Notes: a model not told the origin generated them from the sequence alone. DNA of 64,000 nucleotides from Lachnospiraceae bacterium (GCA_017938405.1 JAGBBP010000014.1:205034-269033); one strand, 5' to 3'. Counted from the stretch's first letter, positions 44,317 through 54,837 are shown. Made by a program: numbers and translations.

Positions 44317-44363
44317 CAAATTCAAATTTATCTAACTGTTCTACAAATTGAGATTTGTTTAAC
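44317..44363. repeat. intergenic palindromic element E3
   Basis: A 47-base imperfect palindrome: CAAATTCAAATTTATCTAAC and, after TGTTCTA, CAAATTGAGATTTGTTTAAC. On the minus strand it folds around a CAG centre. It fills nearly the whole gap between the two acetyltransferase genes. Confidence 0.7.
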
Positions 44364-44825
44364 TCACAACTCCTTCTTTACTAAAACATACTCGTGGGTT
44401 CGCAGAACTTCCACAAACCCACATTTAAGGAACAGTGCAACAGACGAATTGTCGAGAGCGATATCGTCATAGAGTTCCGTGATACCGTTCTTTTTTGCCG
44501 CTTCACACAAAAGCAACAGACCATTACGACCATATCCCTTTCCACGATGCGGAGCATAAATAATCACGTCAGCAATGTATTTCTGTCTTTCTCCGTCAAA
44601 GTGATATGCTACCTCGCCAACAAAAGTATCCCTATCCTTGATATATCTGTAAAAGCGCTTGCCATTGTGGTTTGTTATCCATCTGTCATGCCACTCTGCC
44701 CAGTATTCTTTGGGAAACGGAATTGTACCTCCGTAGGCATGGTTGTAAGACATGGTTTGCTCATCGCCCATCATTTTTTCCTTAAACCACAAGTCCTCAA
44801 CCTGAGGTTCATACAATTCAAGCAT
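44364..44825 (-). CDS. GNAT-family N-acetyltransferase, 153 residues
   Basis: A short GNAT protein with motif A IIYAPHRGKGYGRNGLLLL and motif B IALDNSSVALFLKCGFVEV, which carry the acetyl-CoA pyrophosphate loop and the final beta strand. The N-terminal half recognises the acceptor, which is unknown; similar enzymes acetylate aminoglycosides, amino acids or proteins. ATG 44825 follows GACGAGG, which is also the end of element E4. Confidence 0.9.
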   Translation of the reverse strand: MLELYEPQVEDLWFKEKMMGDEQTMSYNHAYGGTIPFPKEYWAEWHDRWITNHNGKRFYRYIKDRDTFVGEVAYHFDGERQKYIADVIIYAPHRGKGYGRNGLLLLCEAAKKNGITELYDDIALDNSSVALFLKCGFVEVLRTHEYVLVKKEL

Positions 44826-44836
44826 TTTCTTACCTC

Positions 44837-44873
44837 GTCAAATTCAAGTTTGCCAAACTGCTCTATAACTCCA
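44837..44873. repeat. intergenic palindromic element E4 (divergent)
   Basis: GTCAAATTCAAGTTTGCC then AAACTGCTCTATAACTCC: matches E2 and E3 at the left end and across the core with several changes, and its right end is degraded. It separates the VOC and GNAT genes. Confidence 0.55.
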
Positions 44874-44884
44874 ACTCCACCTCA

Positions 44885-45247
44885 CTACATCGGCGTTCCC
44901 ACTTCAATCAGATTACCGTCCAAATCATAAAAACGGACTACCTTTTGCCCCCAGGCATGGGTCATAAGCCGATTCACATATTCAACCGACGGATACAATT
45001 TTTCAAGCTTTTCTACAAATCCCTCGATATCCGGTTCCTCAAAATACAACTCACAGGAATTGCTTTTTGAAACAATCTCCTTCCCCAAAAATCCGCTCCA
45101 GATTTTTTCATCCTGAAGCACCAGTCCTTCCGTTAAAATCATATTTCCATCATTGTCCAGTATCATATCCATACCGAACAGGTCATGATAAAACTGCTTT
45201 GATTTCTCAATATCTTTCACAACAATCAAAACATTTCTTAGCTTCAT
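44885..45247 (-). CDS. VOC-superfamily protein (glyoxalase/bleomycin-resistance-like), 120 residues
   Basis: The start is ATG 45247 (MKLRNVLIVVKDIEKSKQFYHDLFGM); the ATG two codons earlier is too close to the ribosome site. Two beta-alpha-beta-beta-beta units are visible, the second ending with VRFYDLDGNLIEVGTPM, the usual glutamate-bearing end of the fold. Such proteins are glyoxalases, dioxygenases or antibiotic-binding proteins; which applies here cannot be told. It is the most upstream member of the palindrome-separated run. Confidence 0.88.
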   Translation of the reverse strand: MKLRNVLIVVKDIEKSKQFYHDLFGMDMILDNDGNMILTEGLVLQDEKIWSGFLGKEIVSKSNSCELYFEEPDIEGFVEKLEKLYPSVEYVNRLMTHAWGQKVVRFYDLDGNLIEVGTPM

Positions 45248-45278
45248 CGACATTCCCCTTCCGCCTCAAACTCAACTA

Positions 45279-45581
45279 CTATATCGTCCCGCCATCGTCT
45301 TCATCACCCAGTCCCCACTCATACATCTCATTAATTGCCGCCTGGGCTTCTTCCGTTTCCTTTTTCCGGATTATCGCATTACGGTCACTTAATATGGCAA
45401 GCATCTCATCCACCACTTCTTCCTCCGGAAGGTGGGAATATTGGCATAAATACCCAATCATACGTGCCGCCGTAAAATCCGTATTCAAATTCTTGGTAAT
45501 CAAATCACACAATTCTTCATGATACCCGCGCTCCACCAGCATATGATAGAGCTGCATACTTAGTTCTGTTCTCGGTTTCAT
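45279..45581 (-). CDS. hypothetical protein, 100 residues
   Basis: A mostly helical, acidic protein (RTELSMQLYHMLVERGYHEELCDLITKNLNT... LGDEDDGGTI) without membrane segments. The helical pattern with MIGYLCQYSHLPEEEVVDEML is common in small Lachnospiraceae proteins next to queA, but I know no function. Its start is 12 bases past the queA stop, so it is probably cotranscribed with it. Confidence 0.75.
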   Translation of the reverse strand: MKPRTELSMQLYHMLVERGYHEELCDLITKNLNTDFTAARMIGYLCQYSHLPEEEVVDEMLAILSDRNAIIRKKETEEAQAAINEMYEWGLGDEDDGGTI

Positions 45582-45593
45582 GCAATTCCTCCC

Positions 45594-46676
45594 CTACTTT
45601 AACTCCCCGAAAAAGCATGCATCCCCAAAGGAGAAGAACCTGTACCGCTCCTTCACCGCTTCCTCGTACACTTTCAGTACATTTTCCCTGCCTGCCAGTG
45701 CGGACACCAGCATAAGAAGCGTAGACTCCGGCAGGTGGAAATTGGTAATGAGGCAATCCAACATTTTAAACTTGTACCCCGGATAAATAAAGATACTGGT
45801 ATCGCCGCTGCCCGCCTGCAAAATGCCGTTTTCGTCCGTTGCGGATTCCACGGTACGGCAGCTGGTGGTGCCGACGCAGATGACTCTGCCGCCCTCACGC
45901 TTCGTTTTGTTTATCTTTTCAGCCTCTTCCGGTAACACCTGATAGGCCTCCGTGTGCATATGATGTTCCAATATATTTTCTTCCTTTACCGGACGGAAGG
46001 TGCCGAGGCCCACGTGCAAGGTCACGTTCGCTATGGTCACTCCCATGGCTTCGATTTCAGAAAGAAGCTCCGGCGTAAAGTGAAGTCCCGCCGTCGGTGC
46101 CGCTGCGGAACCGTCGTACTTTGCATACACCGTCTGGTAACGGTTCTTGTCCTGCAGCTTATGGGTAATGTACGGCGGAAGAGGCATCTGTCCCAGAGCA
46201 TCCAGAATCTCTTCAAAAATGCCCTCATAAGAGAACTGCACCAGCCGATTACCGTCCGGCAACACATCCACCACCGTTCCCACAAGCTTTCCATCTCCAA
46301 AGGAAATCTTCGTTCCGGTCTTTGCCTTCTTTCCCGGCTTTACCAGGGTTTCCCACGTATCGTTTTCTTTTCTCTTTAACAAAAGCACTTCAATCTGCGC
46401 GCCCTCCGCTCCCGGCGCAAAGCCCGGTTTGATATTGGAATAATCAATAATACGCTCGCCGATTAACCGGGCCGGAATCACTCTCGTGTTATTTAGCACC
46501 AAGCAGTCTCCCGGACGCAGATAGTCCTTAATATCCCGGAAAATCCGGTGTTCGAACGCCCCCGTACGCTTGTCCACCGCCAAAAGTCTGGAGGAAGAAC
46601 GGTCCTCTAAAGGGTCCTGCGCAATCAGCTCCTCCGGCAAATCAAAATAGTAATCACTCTTTAATAATGCTTCCAT
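45594..46676 (-). CDS. queA: S-adenosylmethionine:tRNA ribosyltransferase-isomerase
   Basis: A 360-residue QueA: opens with [26 protein letters not shown], has [23 protein letters not shown] and [10 protein letters not shown], and ends with the [16 protein letters not shown] segment. It transfers the ribosyl part of SAM to 7-aminomethyl-7-deazaguanine in tRNA, giving epoxyqueuosine. Length is normal. ATG 46676 follows AGAAAGGA. It lies 12 bases after a SpoIID-like gene. Confidence 0.96.
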   Translation of the reverse strand: MEALLKSDYYFDLPEELIAQDPLEDRSSSRLLAVDKRTGAFEHRIFRDIKDYLRPGDCLVLNNTRVIPARLIGERIIDYSNIKPGFAPGAEGAQIEVLLLKRKENDTWETLVKPGKKAKTGTKISFGDGKLVGTVVDVLPDGNRLVQFSYEGIFEEILDALGQMPLPPYITHKLQDKNRYQTVYAKYDGSAAAPTAGLHFTPELLSEIEAMGVTIANVTLHVGLGTFRPVKEENILEHHMHTEAYQVLPEEAEKINKTKREGGRVICVGTTSCRTVESATDENGILQAGSGDTSIFIYPGYKFKMLDCLITNFHLPESTLLMLVSALAGRENVLKVYEEAVKERYRFFSFGDACFFGELK

Positions 46677-46688
46677 GTTATATCCTTT

Positions 46689-48341
46689 CTACCGCACGGA
46701 AATTCCGGTAAAATAATGCTCTAATATCTCTTGATACGTAAAACCGCGGTCTGCCATTCCCCTTGCTCCGGACTGGCTCATTCCCACACCGTGGCCGTGT
46801 CCCATACCCACAAACAGGAATTCCCCCTCCTTAGGAACAACCGCCGAAAAGCCCGTCAAATTGTCTTCGCTCACCACCACATATTGCTCCGTCAGCCCCT
46901 TTGCACTTTGCGCCTCTCCGTCACTGCCTATCACATAGCAATCACTGATCCGGGTCTGCTTTGACTCTTTTTCTCCCTGTACTGTTACGGCATCCGGCGT
47001 CGCTCCGGCACTGATCACTTTAAATTTTGTACTCGGAAGGTCCAACACATTCCGTAGTTCATCGGTTGCCAGGGTAACACTTCCTTCGCTACCGATGACC
47101 CGTAACCGATACACCCGTCCCGATGCAGTTGCAATTTCCGGCACAACCTTCGTGATTTTCCCAACGCCTCTTCCTTCCGCCTTTAACAAAGCTTCCAGTT
47201 TACTTCCGGTTATAGAAACACTCCAAGGTTCTTTGGAGGGATTCTGTTCATAAATGTCCGGTACTCCCTGCAAATACGGTTTTTCGCTTTCCCATACATC
47301 TTCCACATCCTCGGTATGGCCTCCGCTGGCAGAAAAGTAATACCCTGCCACGGTACGGTTTTCATAACAAAGAGTTTGTCCCTTAGTAGCGTCCACAGCC
47401 GCATTACTTCTTGCATGTTCATGTTCGGTTCCGCCATACACCTGACTTTGTACCGTATCTACCATACGATAACCTCGTTTGATGTCCGTTTCCGCGTGAT
47501 ACCCCGCTTTTAAAAGTGCATAACTTCTGGCGCATACCGCCTGGGCCTTTAGTGCCTCCATAGGCCAGGTTGCCGGCATCTCATAAGGCACAACTCCATA
47601 CAAATACTCTTCTAACGGCACTACATTTACCGCAGTTACCGAAGTTCTTCCGCCGTAGCGCCCGATTTCCAACCGCCCCCTATAACGATGGCTTCCCAAA
47701 TCCACCGTATAAAGGGAATCCTCATCCGTTTCCGACGCGGCAAACTGCGGATAGTCCCCGTTCACGCCGTCCGCAAACAATACTCTATCTTCCGCCTGAA
47801 TACAAATCAAATATACACTGCTTTTTGCCTCGTCCTCAAAAGAAATATCCATGCCTTTTGCGGAAGACATGCACTGCTTTAAAACCTCTTTTTCCTCTCC
47901 CCCGTTTTCCTCCACCGGGCAATATACCGTAGCCTGTCCGTAAGACAAAAGTACAGCATAGGCGTTTACTCCTGCCTTCATAAGCTGCATCGCAAGGGAC
48001 TCTGCTTCCGCCAAAGACATCCTGTCCTCTACGGCAAAAAAAGAACCTTTCTCCGGAGTTACCTGTATCCCGGACCCGGAAGAAAGTACGGTTTCCACAC
48101 GATACTCTCTTCCGTCACAATAGCCCAGTTCCATTTTTTTATTCCGAATGGTAATACTTTTCTTTCCCGCAAACTTATTTTTTAACCCCACACGGATTTC
48201 CTGCGTCGTATCTACTCCTGCCGCCGAAGCTTCCCATACTGCGGTTCCGCAAAGAAAGATAAGCAACGCAAAAAGAAAAAGAATCCGCATTCTTCCTCTC
48301 CGGCCTTTTTCTTTCCTTACTTTTTCCGTTCTATGCTTCAT
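46689..48341 (-). CDS. SpoIID/LytB-domain protein, secreted
   Basis: A basic N-terminus and membrane/signal segment (about 18-37) precede a roughly 500-residue outer part. The SpoIID domain shows VPLEEYLYGVVPYEMPATWPMEALKAQAVCARSYAL and SQVYGGTEHE. The end (GMGHGHGVGMSQSGARGMA...ILEHYFTGI) is the classic SpoIID C-terminal signature of peptidoglycan lytic enzymes. The domain starts only around residue 220, so there is an extra N-terminal region. The start codon is uncertain (ATG 48341 or GTG 48350). Role: remodelling of peptidoglycan in sporulation or growth. Confidence 0.92.
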   Translation of the reverse strand: MKHRTEKVRKEKGRRGRMRILFLFALLIFLCGTAVWEASAAGVDTTQEIRVGLKNKFAGKKSITIRNKKMELGYCDGREYRVETVLSSGSGIQVTPEKGSFFAVEDRMSLAEAESLAMQLMKAGVNAYAVLLSYGQATVYCPVEENGGEEKEVLKQCMSSAKGMDISFEDEAKSSVYLICIQAEDRVLFADGVNGDYPQFAASETDEDSLYTVDLGSHRYRGRLEIGRYGGRTSVTAVNVVPLEEYLYGVVPYEMPATWPMEALKAQAVCARSYALLKAGYHAETDIKRGYRMVDTVQSQVYGGTEHEHARSNAAVDATKGQTLCYENRTVAGYYFSASGGHTEDVEDVWESEKPYLQGVPDIYEQNPSKEPWSVSITGSKLEALLKAEGRGVGKITKVVPEIATASGRVYRLRVIGSEGSVTLATDELRNVLDLPSTKFKVISAGATPDAVTVQGEKESKQTRISDCYVIGSDGEAQSAKGLTEQYVVVSEDNLTGFSAVVPKEGEFLFVGMGHGHGVGMSQSGARGMADRGFTYQEILEHYFTGISVR

Positions 48342-48461
48342 CCTGCTCACATCCGTTTACTAAAGGAATCTTCGTCCCTTTCAGTGTACCATATTCCGTC
48401 ACCGGCTTCAATCCCGCAATTACATTTTCCTGTGGTTTTCTCACGATTTTATGCCGATATC

Positions 48462-48830
48462 TTACTCGTCCTCTTCCTCTCCGTCCTGCTCTCTCTTCAC
48501 CGGAATCTGAAGTTTGGAACCTGCCTGCATCAATATTCCGTTTAAATTATTATACTTCAGCAAATCTTCCAGCTCAATCCCAAACCGGTTCAAAATATCT
48601 AACAAAGTTTCCTCATCTTTTATGATATAGGACATAAGATAGAATGGATTACAGGTCGGACACTTCGGAATACAGATTTGCTCTCCGATTTGAAGATTAT
48701 AAATATCAATATACGGATTTGCCCGCAAAATCCGTGCAAGCGGCACCTTAAACCGGCCGCTGATGGAATACAGCGTATCTCCTTTTTTTATCGTATAAAT
48801 GATTCCGTTGCAAGTATCAAAGGTTGCCAT
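48462..48830 (-). CDS. double LysM protein, 122 residues
   Basis: Two LysM domains: IIYTIKKGDTLYSISGRFKVPLARILRANP (about 10-52) and MSYIIKDEETLLDILNRFGIELEDLLKYN (about 66-112), joined by a cysteine-bearing linker (CIPKCPTCNP). There is no signal peptide, which is usual for the SafA/YkuD-associated class in spore formers. It binds peptidoglycan or spore coat. The acidic tail EQDGEEEDE is the last feature. Confidence 0.9.
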   Translation of the reverse strand: MATFDTCNGIIYTIKKGDTLYSISGRFKVPLARILRANPYIDIYNLQIGEQICIPKCPTCNPFYLMSYIIKDEETLLDILNRFGIELEDLLKYNNLNGILMQAGSKLQIPVKREQDGEEEDE

Positions 48831-48931
48831 AACGCTCTCCCATATTTCTTTTCACCTACAGATTATGCAAAGTCCATATCGGTTGTTCGGTTTCGTTATG
48901 AATTTTTAACACTTTCATTTTACTTTTTTTC

Positions 48932-48960
48932 TTGCATCATGCCGAAACGTGTCGTATAAT
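48932..48960 (+). promoter_or_regulatory. promoter of the dehydratase-activase gene
   Basis: TTGCAT (48932-48937) and TATAAT (48955-48960), 17-base spacer, about 100 bases before the start codon. Confidence 0.8.
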
Positions 48961-49059
48961 AAATAGGTATGTTTATTTCTAAAATGAATTTACACAAGAT
49001 TGCATCGTCCGCGTACGGACTTACTTTCAACGATATAGGTAACAGAAAGGATTTTTACT

Positions 49060-52000
49060 ATGGCTGAGAAAACGAACTTTTATTCTCTGGGTATCGACAT
49101 CGGTTCCACAACCGTAAAGATTGCGATTTTAGACCCGTCCGGTCTGGTTGTCTTCTCCGATTACACCAGACACTTTGCGGATATTCAGGGCACCCTTGCG
49201 GGACTTTTGGAAAAGGCAAAGGAACAGCTTGGTGAACTGACCCTGCATCCTGTCATTACCGGTTCCGGCGGTCTCACCATCGCAAAACATTTAGACGTTC
49301 CGTTTGTACAGGAAGTGGTGGCTGTTGCTACTTCCCTGGGCGACTATGCTCCGCAGACCGACGTTGCCATTGAGCTGGGCGGTGAGGATGCGAAGATTAT
49401 TTACTTTACCGGCGGCGTAGAACAGCGTATGAACGGTATCTGCGCAGGCGGTACCGGTTCCTTTATCGACCAGATGGCATCTCTTTTAAAAACCGATGCT
49501 TCCGGTCTGAACGAGTACGCAAAGGATTACCAGGCCCTTTACCCGATTGCGGCACGTTGTGGCGTGTTTGCAAAGTCCGATATCCAGCCGCTTATCAATG
49601 AAGGTGCAACAAAGCAGGATTTGGCAGCTTCTATTTTCCAGGCCGTAGTAAACCAGACCATCAGCGGCCTTGCCTGCGGTAAACCGATTCGCGGTAATGT
49701 TGCATTCTTAGGCGGTCCGCTTCACTTCCTTACGGAATTAAAAGCGGCCTTTATCCGTACTTTAAATCTAACTCCGGCACAGGTTATTGCTCCGGAGCAT
49801 TCCCATCTGTTCGCAGCCATCGGTTCCGCCATGAATGCAAAAGAGGATGCATCCGTTTCTCTTTCCGCCATGACCGACCGGCTTCGTACCGGTATTAAGA
49901 TGGAGTTTGAGGTTACCCGTATGGAGCCTCTTTTTGACAGCGAAGAAAATTATCAGAAGTTCTTAACCCGCCACGATGCCCACACCGTGAAAAAGGCTGA
50001 CCTTGCCTCCTACCGCGGAAAGTGTTTCCTCGGTATCGATGCAGGCTCTACCACCACCAAGGCAGCTGTGGTAGGCGAGGACGGAACCTTATTATATTCT
50101 TTCTACAGCAACAACAACGGCAGCCCGTTGAAAACCACGATAAAAGCAGTAAAAGAAATCTATTCTCTCCTTCCGGAAGGTGCCGAGATTGTCCGTTCCT
50201 GCTCCACCGGTTACGGTGAGGCTTTGATTAAGGCAGCTCTGATGTTGGACGAAGGCGAGGTAGAAACCGTTGCCCACTACCATGCGGCGGCTTTCTTTGC
50301 CCCGGATGTGGACTGTATCCTGGACATCGGCGGTCAGGACATGAAGTGCATCAAGATTAAGAACTCTTCCGTAGACAGCGTACAGTTAAACGAAGCCTGT
50401 TCCTCCGGTTGCGGTTCCTTTATCGAGACCTTCGCAAAGTCCTTAAACTACGAGGTTGCGGATTTCGCCAAGATTGCTCTCTTTGCGGAAAACCCGATTG
50501 ATCTCGGTACCCGTTGTACCGTATTTATGAATTCCAAGGTAAAGCAAGCACAAAAGGAAGGTGCTACCGTTGCGGACATTTCCGCCGGACTTGCCTACTC
50601 CGTTATTAAGAATGCCCTTTACAAAGTAATCAAGATTTCCGACCCGAAGGACCTTGGTAAAAAGGTCGTGGTACAGGGCGGTACCTTCTACAACAACGCG
50701 GTTCTTCGCAGTTTTGAGAAAATCTCCGGCTGTGAGGCAGTTCGCCCGGACATTGCAGGTATTATGGGGGCCTTCGGTGCGGCTCTTTTAGCCCGCGAGC
50801 ACTATACCGGTCAGGAAACTACGCTCCTTTCTCCGTCGGCTTTAAACGAGCTGAAATTTGAGACCACCATGACCCGTTGTAAGGGCTGTACCAACAGCTG
50901 TCTCCTTACCATTAACCGATTCTCCGGCGACCGTCGCTTCATCTCCGGTAACCGTTGCGAAAAGGGCCTGGGCAAGGAAAAGAGCAATGCGGACATCCCG
51001 AACTTGTTTGCTTACAAATTAAAGCGTTATTTCGACTACGCCCCGCTGTCCGAGACTCAGGCAAAGCGCGGCACCGTCGGCATTCCGCGCGTATTGAACC
51101 TGTACGAGAACTACCCGTTCTGGCACACCTTCTTTACGGAATTGGGCTACCGCGTGGTACTTTCTCCGCTCTCCAGCCGAAAGATTTACGAAATGGGTAT
51201 CGAGTCCATTCCGAGTGAATCCGAATGTTATCCGGCAAAACTTGCCCACGGCCACATTTCCTGGCTCATTAAGGAAGGCTGTAAGTTTATTTTCTATCCG
51301 TGTATTCCGTACGAGCGTAAGGAGTTCCCGGAGGCGGGCAACCACTACAACTGCCCGATTGTCACCTCCTACGGTGAAAATATCAAGAACAACGTGGAAG
51401 AACTTCGCAGTGACGATATCGTATTCGCCAATCCATTTCTTTCCCTAGAAACAAAAGAAATTGCGTCAAAGCGTCTGGTACAGATTATGGCAGAGTACGG
51501 CATCCCGGCAAACGAAGTTTCCCTTGCTGCAGACAAGGCTTGGGAGGAGCTGTCCGCCGCAAGACGTGACATGCAAAAGGCCGGCGAAGCTGCCCTTGAC
51601 TATATTAAGAAAAACGGAAAGCTGGGTATTGTACTTGCCGGCAGACCGTATCATATCGACCCGGAGATCAACCACGGTATTCCGGAGCTCATTACCTCCT
51701 ATGATGTAGCGGTATTAACCGAGGACTCCGTTTCCCACTTAGGCAACGTAGACCGTCCGACCTTAGTGGTAGACCAGTGGATGTACCATTCCAGACTGTA
51801 TGCAGCGGCATCCTACGTCCGTACCCGTACGGATTTGGAACTGATTCAGTTAAATTCCTTCGGTTGCGGTCTGGACGCTGTAACCACCGACCAGGTCAGC
51901 GACATTTTGACTGCTTCCGGTAAAATTTACACCGTCCTTAAAATTGATGAGGTAAACAACTTAGGTGCGGCCCGTATCCGTATCCGTTCCTTACTTTCCG

Positions 52001-53289
52001 CTGTGGCGGACCGTAAGCGTAAGGGCATTATCCCTCACGAGGCAGATGCAGCGCACCATCGTGTGATTTTCACAGAAAGAATGAAGGAGGAATATACCCT
52101 TCTTGCTCCGCAGATGTCTCCGATTCATTTCCGCATGTTGGAACCGGCCCTGCGTGCTCACGGTTACAATGTAGTCGTTCTGGATAATGACGGCAGACAG
52201 GCTGTAGACGTAGGCCTCAAATACGTAAATAACGATGCCTGCTACCCGTCCCTCATGGTGGTCGGTCAGATTATGGACGCTTTGCTTTCCGGCAAGTACG
52301 ATTTAAACAAGGTGGCGGTAATGATTACCCAGACCGGCGGCGGTTGCCGTGCCACCAATTACATCGGCTTTATCCGCCGGGCTCTGCAAAAGGCCGGCAT
52401 GGGCCATATACCGGTGGTTTCCATCAGCACCTCCGGCATCGAGAAAAACCCGGGCCTGACCTACACTCCGAAGATGTTACTGGGCATTTTACAGTCCGTC
52501 ATCTACGGCGATGTATTTATGCGTGTGCTGTACCGCATGCGTCCGTACGAGTTGGAAAAAGGTTCTGCAAATGCATTATATGAGAAGTGGAATGCCATTT
52601 GTTGCGAAGCGGTGAAGAATCCGAAGATGTCTGAATTTAAGAGAAATATCCGGGGCATTATAAGAGACTTTGATACTCTGCCGATTGACGAGACCTTAAA
52701 GAAACCTCGCGTGGGCGTTGTAGGCGAGATTTTGGTTAAATTCCTTCCGGCTGCAAATAATTACTTGGTAGAGCTTTTGGAAGCGGAAGGTGCCGAAGCG
52801 GTAGTTCCGGATTTATTAGATTTCCTGCACTATACCATGTATAACGCAAACTTTAAAGCAGATTACCTGGGTAAGTCTAAGAAGAGTAAGAACCTCAATA
52901 ACTTTATTTACTCCTTCCTGGAGAAATTCCGCGGCACCGCCAGAAAGGAACTGGAGGCCAGTAAGCATTTCGACGCTCCGGCACGTATTGATACACTGGC
53001 ACGTTATGCAGAAGATATCGTATCCACCGGGAACCAAACCGGTGAGGGTTGGTTCCTTACCGCCGAGATGATTGAACTCATTCACTCCGGTGTCCCGAAC
53101 ATTGTCTGCACCCAGCCGTTTGCCTGCTTGCCAAACCATGTGGTAGGTAAGGGTGTTATTAAAGAACTGCGCCGTCGTCATCCGGAAAGTAACATTGTTG
53201 CCGTAGACTACGACCCGGGCGCTTCCGAGGTAAACCAGCTGAACCGTATCAAACTGATGCTGGCTACTGCGGTAAAGCAAATGAAGTAA
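49060..53289 (+). CDS. 2-hydroxyacyl-CoA dehydratase activase-related fusion protein, 1409 residues
   Basis: Two BcrA/BadF-type ASKHA ATPase domains come first: one with [10 protein letters not shown] (11-20), ELGGEDAK and [12 protein letters not shown], a second with [10 protein letters not shown] (about 325), DIGGQDMK (about 423) and the iron-sulfur Cys segment [10 protein letters not shown] cysteine cluster [10 protein letters not shown] follows (about 606) and then a long C-terminal part related to DUF2229 and dehydratase subunits (about 670-1400). Activases inject an electron into dehydratases using ATP. This fused type is common in Clostridia and its substrate is unknown. ATG 49060 follows AGAAAGGA. 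Confidence 0.92.
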   Translation: MAEKTNFYSLGIDIGSTTVKIAILDPSGLVVFSDYTRHFADIQGTLAGLLEKAKEQLGELTLHPVITGSGGLTIAKHLDVPFVQEVVAVATSLGDYAPQTDVAIELGGEDAKIIYFTGGVEQRMNGICAGGTGSFIDQMASLLKTDASGLNEYAKDYQALYPIAARCGVFAKSDIQPLINEGATKQDLAASIFQAVVNQTISGLACGKPIRGNVAFLGGPLHFLTELKAAFIRTLNLTPAQVIAPEHSHLFAAIGSAMNAKEDASVSLSAMTDRLRTGIKMEFEVTRMEPLFDSEENYQKFLTRHDAHTVKKADLASYRGKCFLGIDAGSTTTKAAVVGEDGTLLYSFYSNNNGSPLKTTIKAVKEIYSLLPEGAEIVRSCSTGYGEALIKAALMLDEGEVETVAHYHAAAFFAPDVDCILDIGGQDMKCIKIKNSSVDSVQLNEACSSGCGSFIETFAKSLNYEVADFAKIALFAENPIDLGTRCTVFMNSKVKQAQKEGATVADISAGLAYSVIKNALYKVIKISDPKDLGKKVVVQGGTFYNNAVLRSFEKISGCEAVRPDIAGIMGAFGAALLAREHYTGQETTLLSPSALNELKFETTMTRCKGCTNSCLLTINRFSGDRRFISGNRCEKGLGKEKSNADIPNLFAYKLKRYFDYAPLSETQAKRGTVGIPRVLNLYENYPFWHTFFTELGYRVVLSPLSSRKIYEMGIESIPSESECYPAKLAHGHISWLIKEGCKFIFYPCIPYERKEFPEAGNHYNCPIVTSYGENIKNNVEELRSDDIVFANPFLSLETKEIASKRLVQIMAEYGIPANEVSLAADKAWEELSAARRDMQKAGEAALDYIKKNGKLGIVLAGRPYHIDPEINHGIPELITSYDVAVLTEDSVSHLGNVDRPTLVVDQWMYHSRLYAAASYVRTRTDLELIQLNSFGCGLDAVTTDQVSDILTASGKIYTVLKIDEVNNLGAARIRIRSLLSAVADRKRKGIIPHEADAAHHRVIFTERMKEEYTLLAPQMSPIHFRMLEPALRAHGYNVVVLDNDGRQAVDVGLKYVNNDACYPSLMVVGQIMDALLSGKYDLNKVAVMITQTGGGCRATNYIGFIRRALQKAGMGHIPVVSISTSGIEKNPGLTYTPKMLLGILQSVIYGDVFMRVLYRMRPYELEKGSANALYEKWNAICCEAVKNPKMSEFKRNIRGIIRDFDTLPIDETLKKPRVGVVGEILVKFLPAANNYLVELLEAEGAEAVVPDLLDFLHYTMYNANFKADYLGKSKKSKNLNNFIYSFLEKFRGTARKELEASKHFDAPARIDTLARYAEDIVSTGNQTGEGWFLTAEMIELIHSGVPNIVCTQPFACLPNHVVGKGVIKELRRRHPESNIVAVDYDPGASEVNQLNRIKLMLATAVKQMK

Positions 53290-53303
53290 ATACAAGACAT
53301 AAG

Positions 53304-53372
53304 AAAAGCTCCTGATTATGCACCGAAACTCCAAAAGAATTTCCCGTACAATATCGGGAGCTTTTTCGTTAT
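53304..53372 (+). terminator. terminator after the activase gene
   Basis: AAAAGCTCC and GGGAGCTTTTT pair across a roughly 40-base insert, ending in a T-run. The long loop makes this weaker than the usual terminator. Confidence 0.55.
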
Positions 53373-53444
53373 ACAAAGCATTTATGAATTCTCGATTACT
53401 TGTAACAACACAAAATCCACAGTATTTCACACAGGAGGCTGTCT

Positions 53445-54098
53445 ATGCAATACATCATTTCCTTTTTGGAAGGCATTATAACCTTTATCTCCCCCTGTCT
53501 TCTGCCTATGATACCGATTTATCTGACCTACTTTGCAGGCAGTGGGGAACGTACCACAAAGAAAACCGTAACCGGTGCCTTGGGCTTTGTCTCCGGCTTC
53601 ACTCTGGTCTTTATCACCATGGGTGCTCTGGCCGGTAGTATCGGTAGCCTGTTTACGCAACATCAGAACATCGTAAATATCGTTTGCGGACTGATTGTCA
53701 TTTTCTTCGGTTTGAACTTTATGGGTGTATTTAAAATTAACCTGTTCAAAGGCATAAAGCAGTCTGTCAACACCGATAACATGAATTTCTTTTCTGCGGT
53801 GCTGTTCGGCATTGTGTTCTCCCTGGGCTGGACACCGTGCGTAGGCGCATTCTTAGGTTCTGCACTGATGATGGCCTCAAGAGAAGGACAGGCATTACAA
53901 GGAATCCTAATGCTACTGTGCTACTCACTGGGTCTCGGCATCCCATTTGTTTTAAGTGCCGTCCTGATTGACAGCTTAAAAGGAGCTTTTTCCTTTATCA
54001 AAAAACACTACAACGTTATTAACTTTGTCAGCGGGTGTCTGCTTATCATTGTAGGTATTCTGATGGCAACCGGCCTCTTAGGCCGCATTCTTTTTTAA
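53445..54098 (+). CDS. ccdA: CcdA-type thiol-disulfide membrane transporter
   Basis: A 217-residue protein with six hydrophobic segments, typical of CcdA. Key residues: ISPCLLPMIPIY in helix 1 and GWTPCVGAFLGSAL in helix 4, each with the redox cysteine next to proline. It carries electrons from cytoplasmic thioredoxin to a partner outside. The next gene (10-base gap) encodes that partner, a membrane thioredoxin. ATG 53445 follows CAGGAGG. Confidence 0.94.
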   Translation: MQYIISFLEGIITFISPCLLPMIPIYLTYFAGSGERTTKKTVTGALGFVSGFTLVFITMGALAGSIGSLFTQHQNIVNIVCGLIVIFFGLNFMGVFKINLFKGIKQSVNTDNMNFFSAVLFGIVFSLGWTPCVGAFLGSALMMASREGQALQGILMLLCYSLGLGIPFVLSAVLIDSLKGAFSFIKKHYNVINFVSGCLLIIVGILMATGLLGRILF

Positions 54099-54107
54099 GG
54101 AGGGCCT

Positions 54108-54815
54108 ATGGAAAACAAGAAAACTTTGATTATTGTATCGGTACTGTTGGTTGCTCTCATCGGTGGCGCATCTCTTTTGTACACCAAACTGGGAGCCAAA
54201 ATGAAACCGGACAATTTATTGATACAGAATAACGGTGGTGTTTCCGGTGACGTCACTCCGGGAGCATCCGCAAATCAAACCGATGACAGTTCCGAAAGAC
54301 CAACGACCGCTCCGGGGAATTCCTCCGAAACCACCGATTCGTCTTCCGAGGATAACGGCACATCTTCCGAAAACAATACAACCGCCGAAAATGTCCCGTT
54401 TCAGGCACCTGACTTTTCGGTTTATGACCGCGAAGGGAACACCGTCCGACTGTCGGATTTTTATGGAAAGCCTGTAGTTTTGAACTTCTGGGCCAGCTGG
54501 TGCGGACCGTGCAAAATGGAAATGCCGGACTTTGAAGAAATATATAAAGAATACGGAAACGACATTCACTTTGTTATGGTGAACTTAACCGACGGCGACA
54601 GAGAAACTATGGACACCGCCACTGCATTTCTTGACAACAGCGGTTATACGTTTCCTGTATATTATGACAAGGACTACGATGCATCCTACACCTATCAGGT
54701 ATACGGAATCCCGGTTACCTACTTCATTAACGCCGAAGGACATTTAATTGCCCAGGGCAGCAGTGCACTGGATGCAGAAACCATTAAACGTGGAATTGAA
54801 ATGATTTTAGAATAG
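54108..54815 (+). CDS. membrane-anchored TlpA/ResA-like thioredoxin
   Basis: A signal-anchor helix (about 5-23), a serine/threonine-rich linker (about 45-100) and a TlpA-like redoxin domain with FWASWCGPCKMEMPDFEEIY and the cis-proline segment YGIPVTYFI. It reduces disulfides outside the membrane using electrons from CcdA. The long low-complexity linker suggests reach through the cell wall. ATG 54108 follows AAGGAGGGC. Confidence 0.94.
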   Translation: MENKKTLIIVSVLLVALIGGASLLYTKLGAKMKPDNLLIQNNGGVSGDVTPGASANQTDDSSERPTTAPGNSSETTDSSSEDNGTSSENNTTAENVPFQAPDFSVYDREGNTVRLSDFYGKPVVLNFWASWCGPCKMEMPDFEEIYKEYGNDIHFVMVNLTDGDRETMDTATAFLDNSGYTFPVYYDKDYDASYTYQVYGIPVTYFINAEGHLIAQGSSALDAETIKRGIEMILE

Positions 54816-54837
54816 CTCTCACCGTGCCTGCACGAAA

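Noticed and set aside
43234-45247. A proven integron
   Set aside because: No integrase or attI site is in the window and the palindromes do not clearly follow the attC R''-L''-L'-R' order, so only the looser cassette-like description is kept.
52816-53430. 204-codon open frame on the minus strand
   Set aside because: Antisense to the end of the activase gene and its terminator, with no supporting start or motif.
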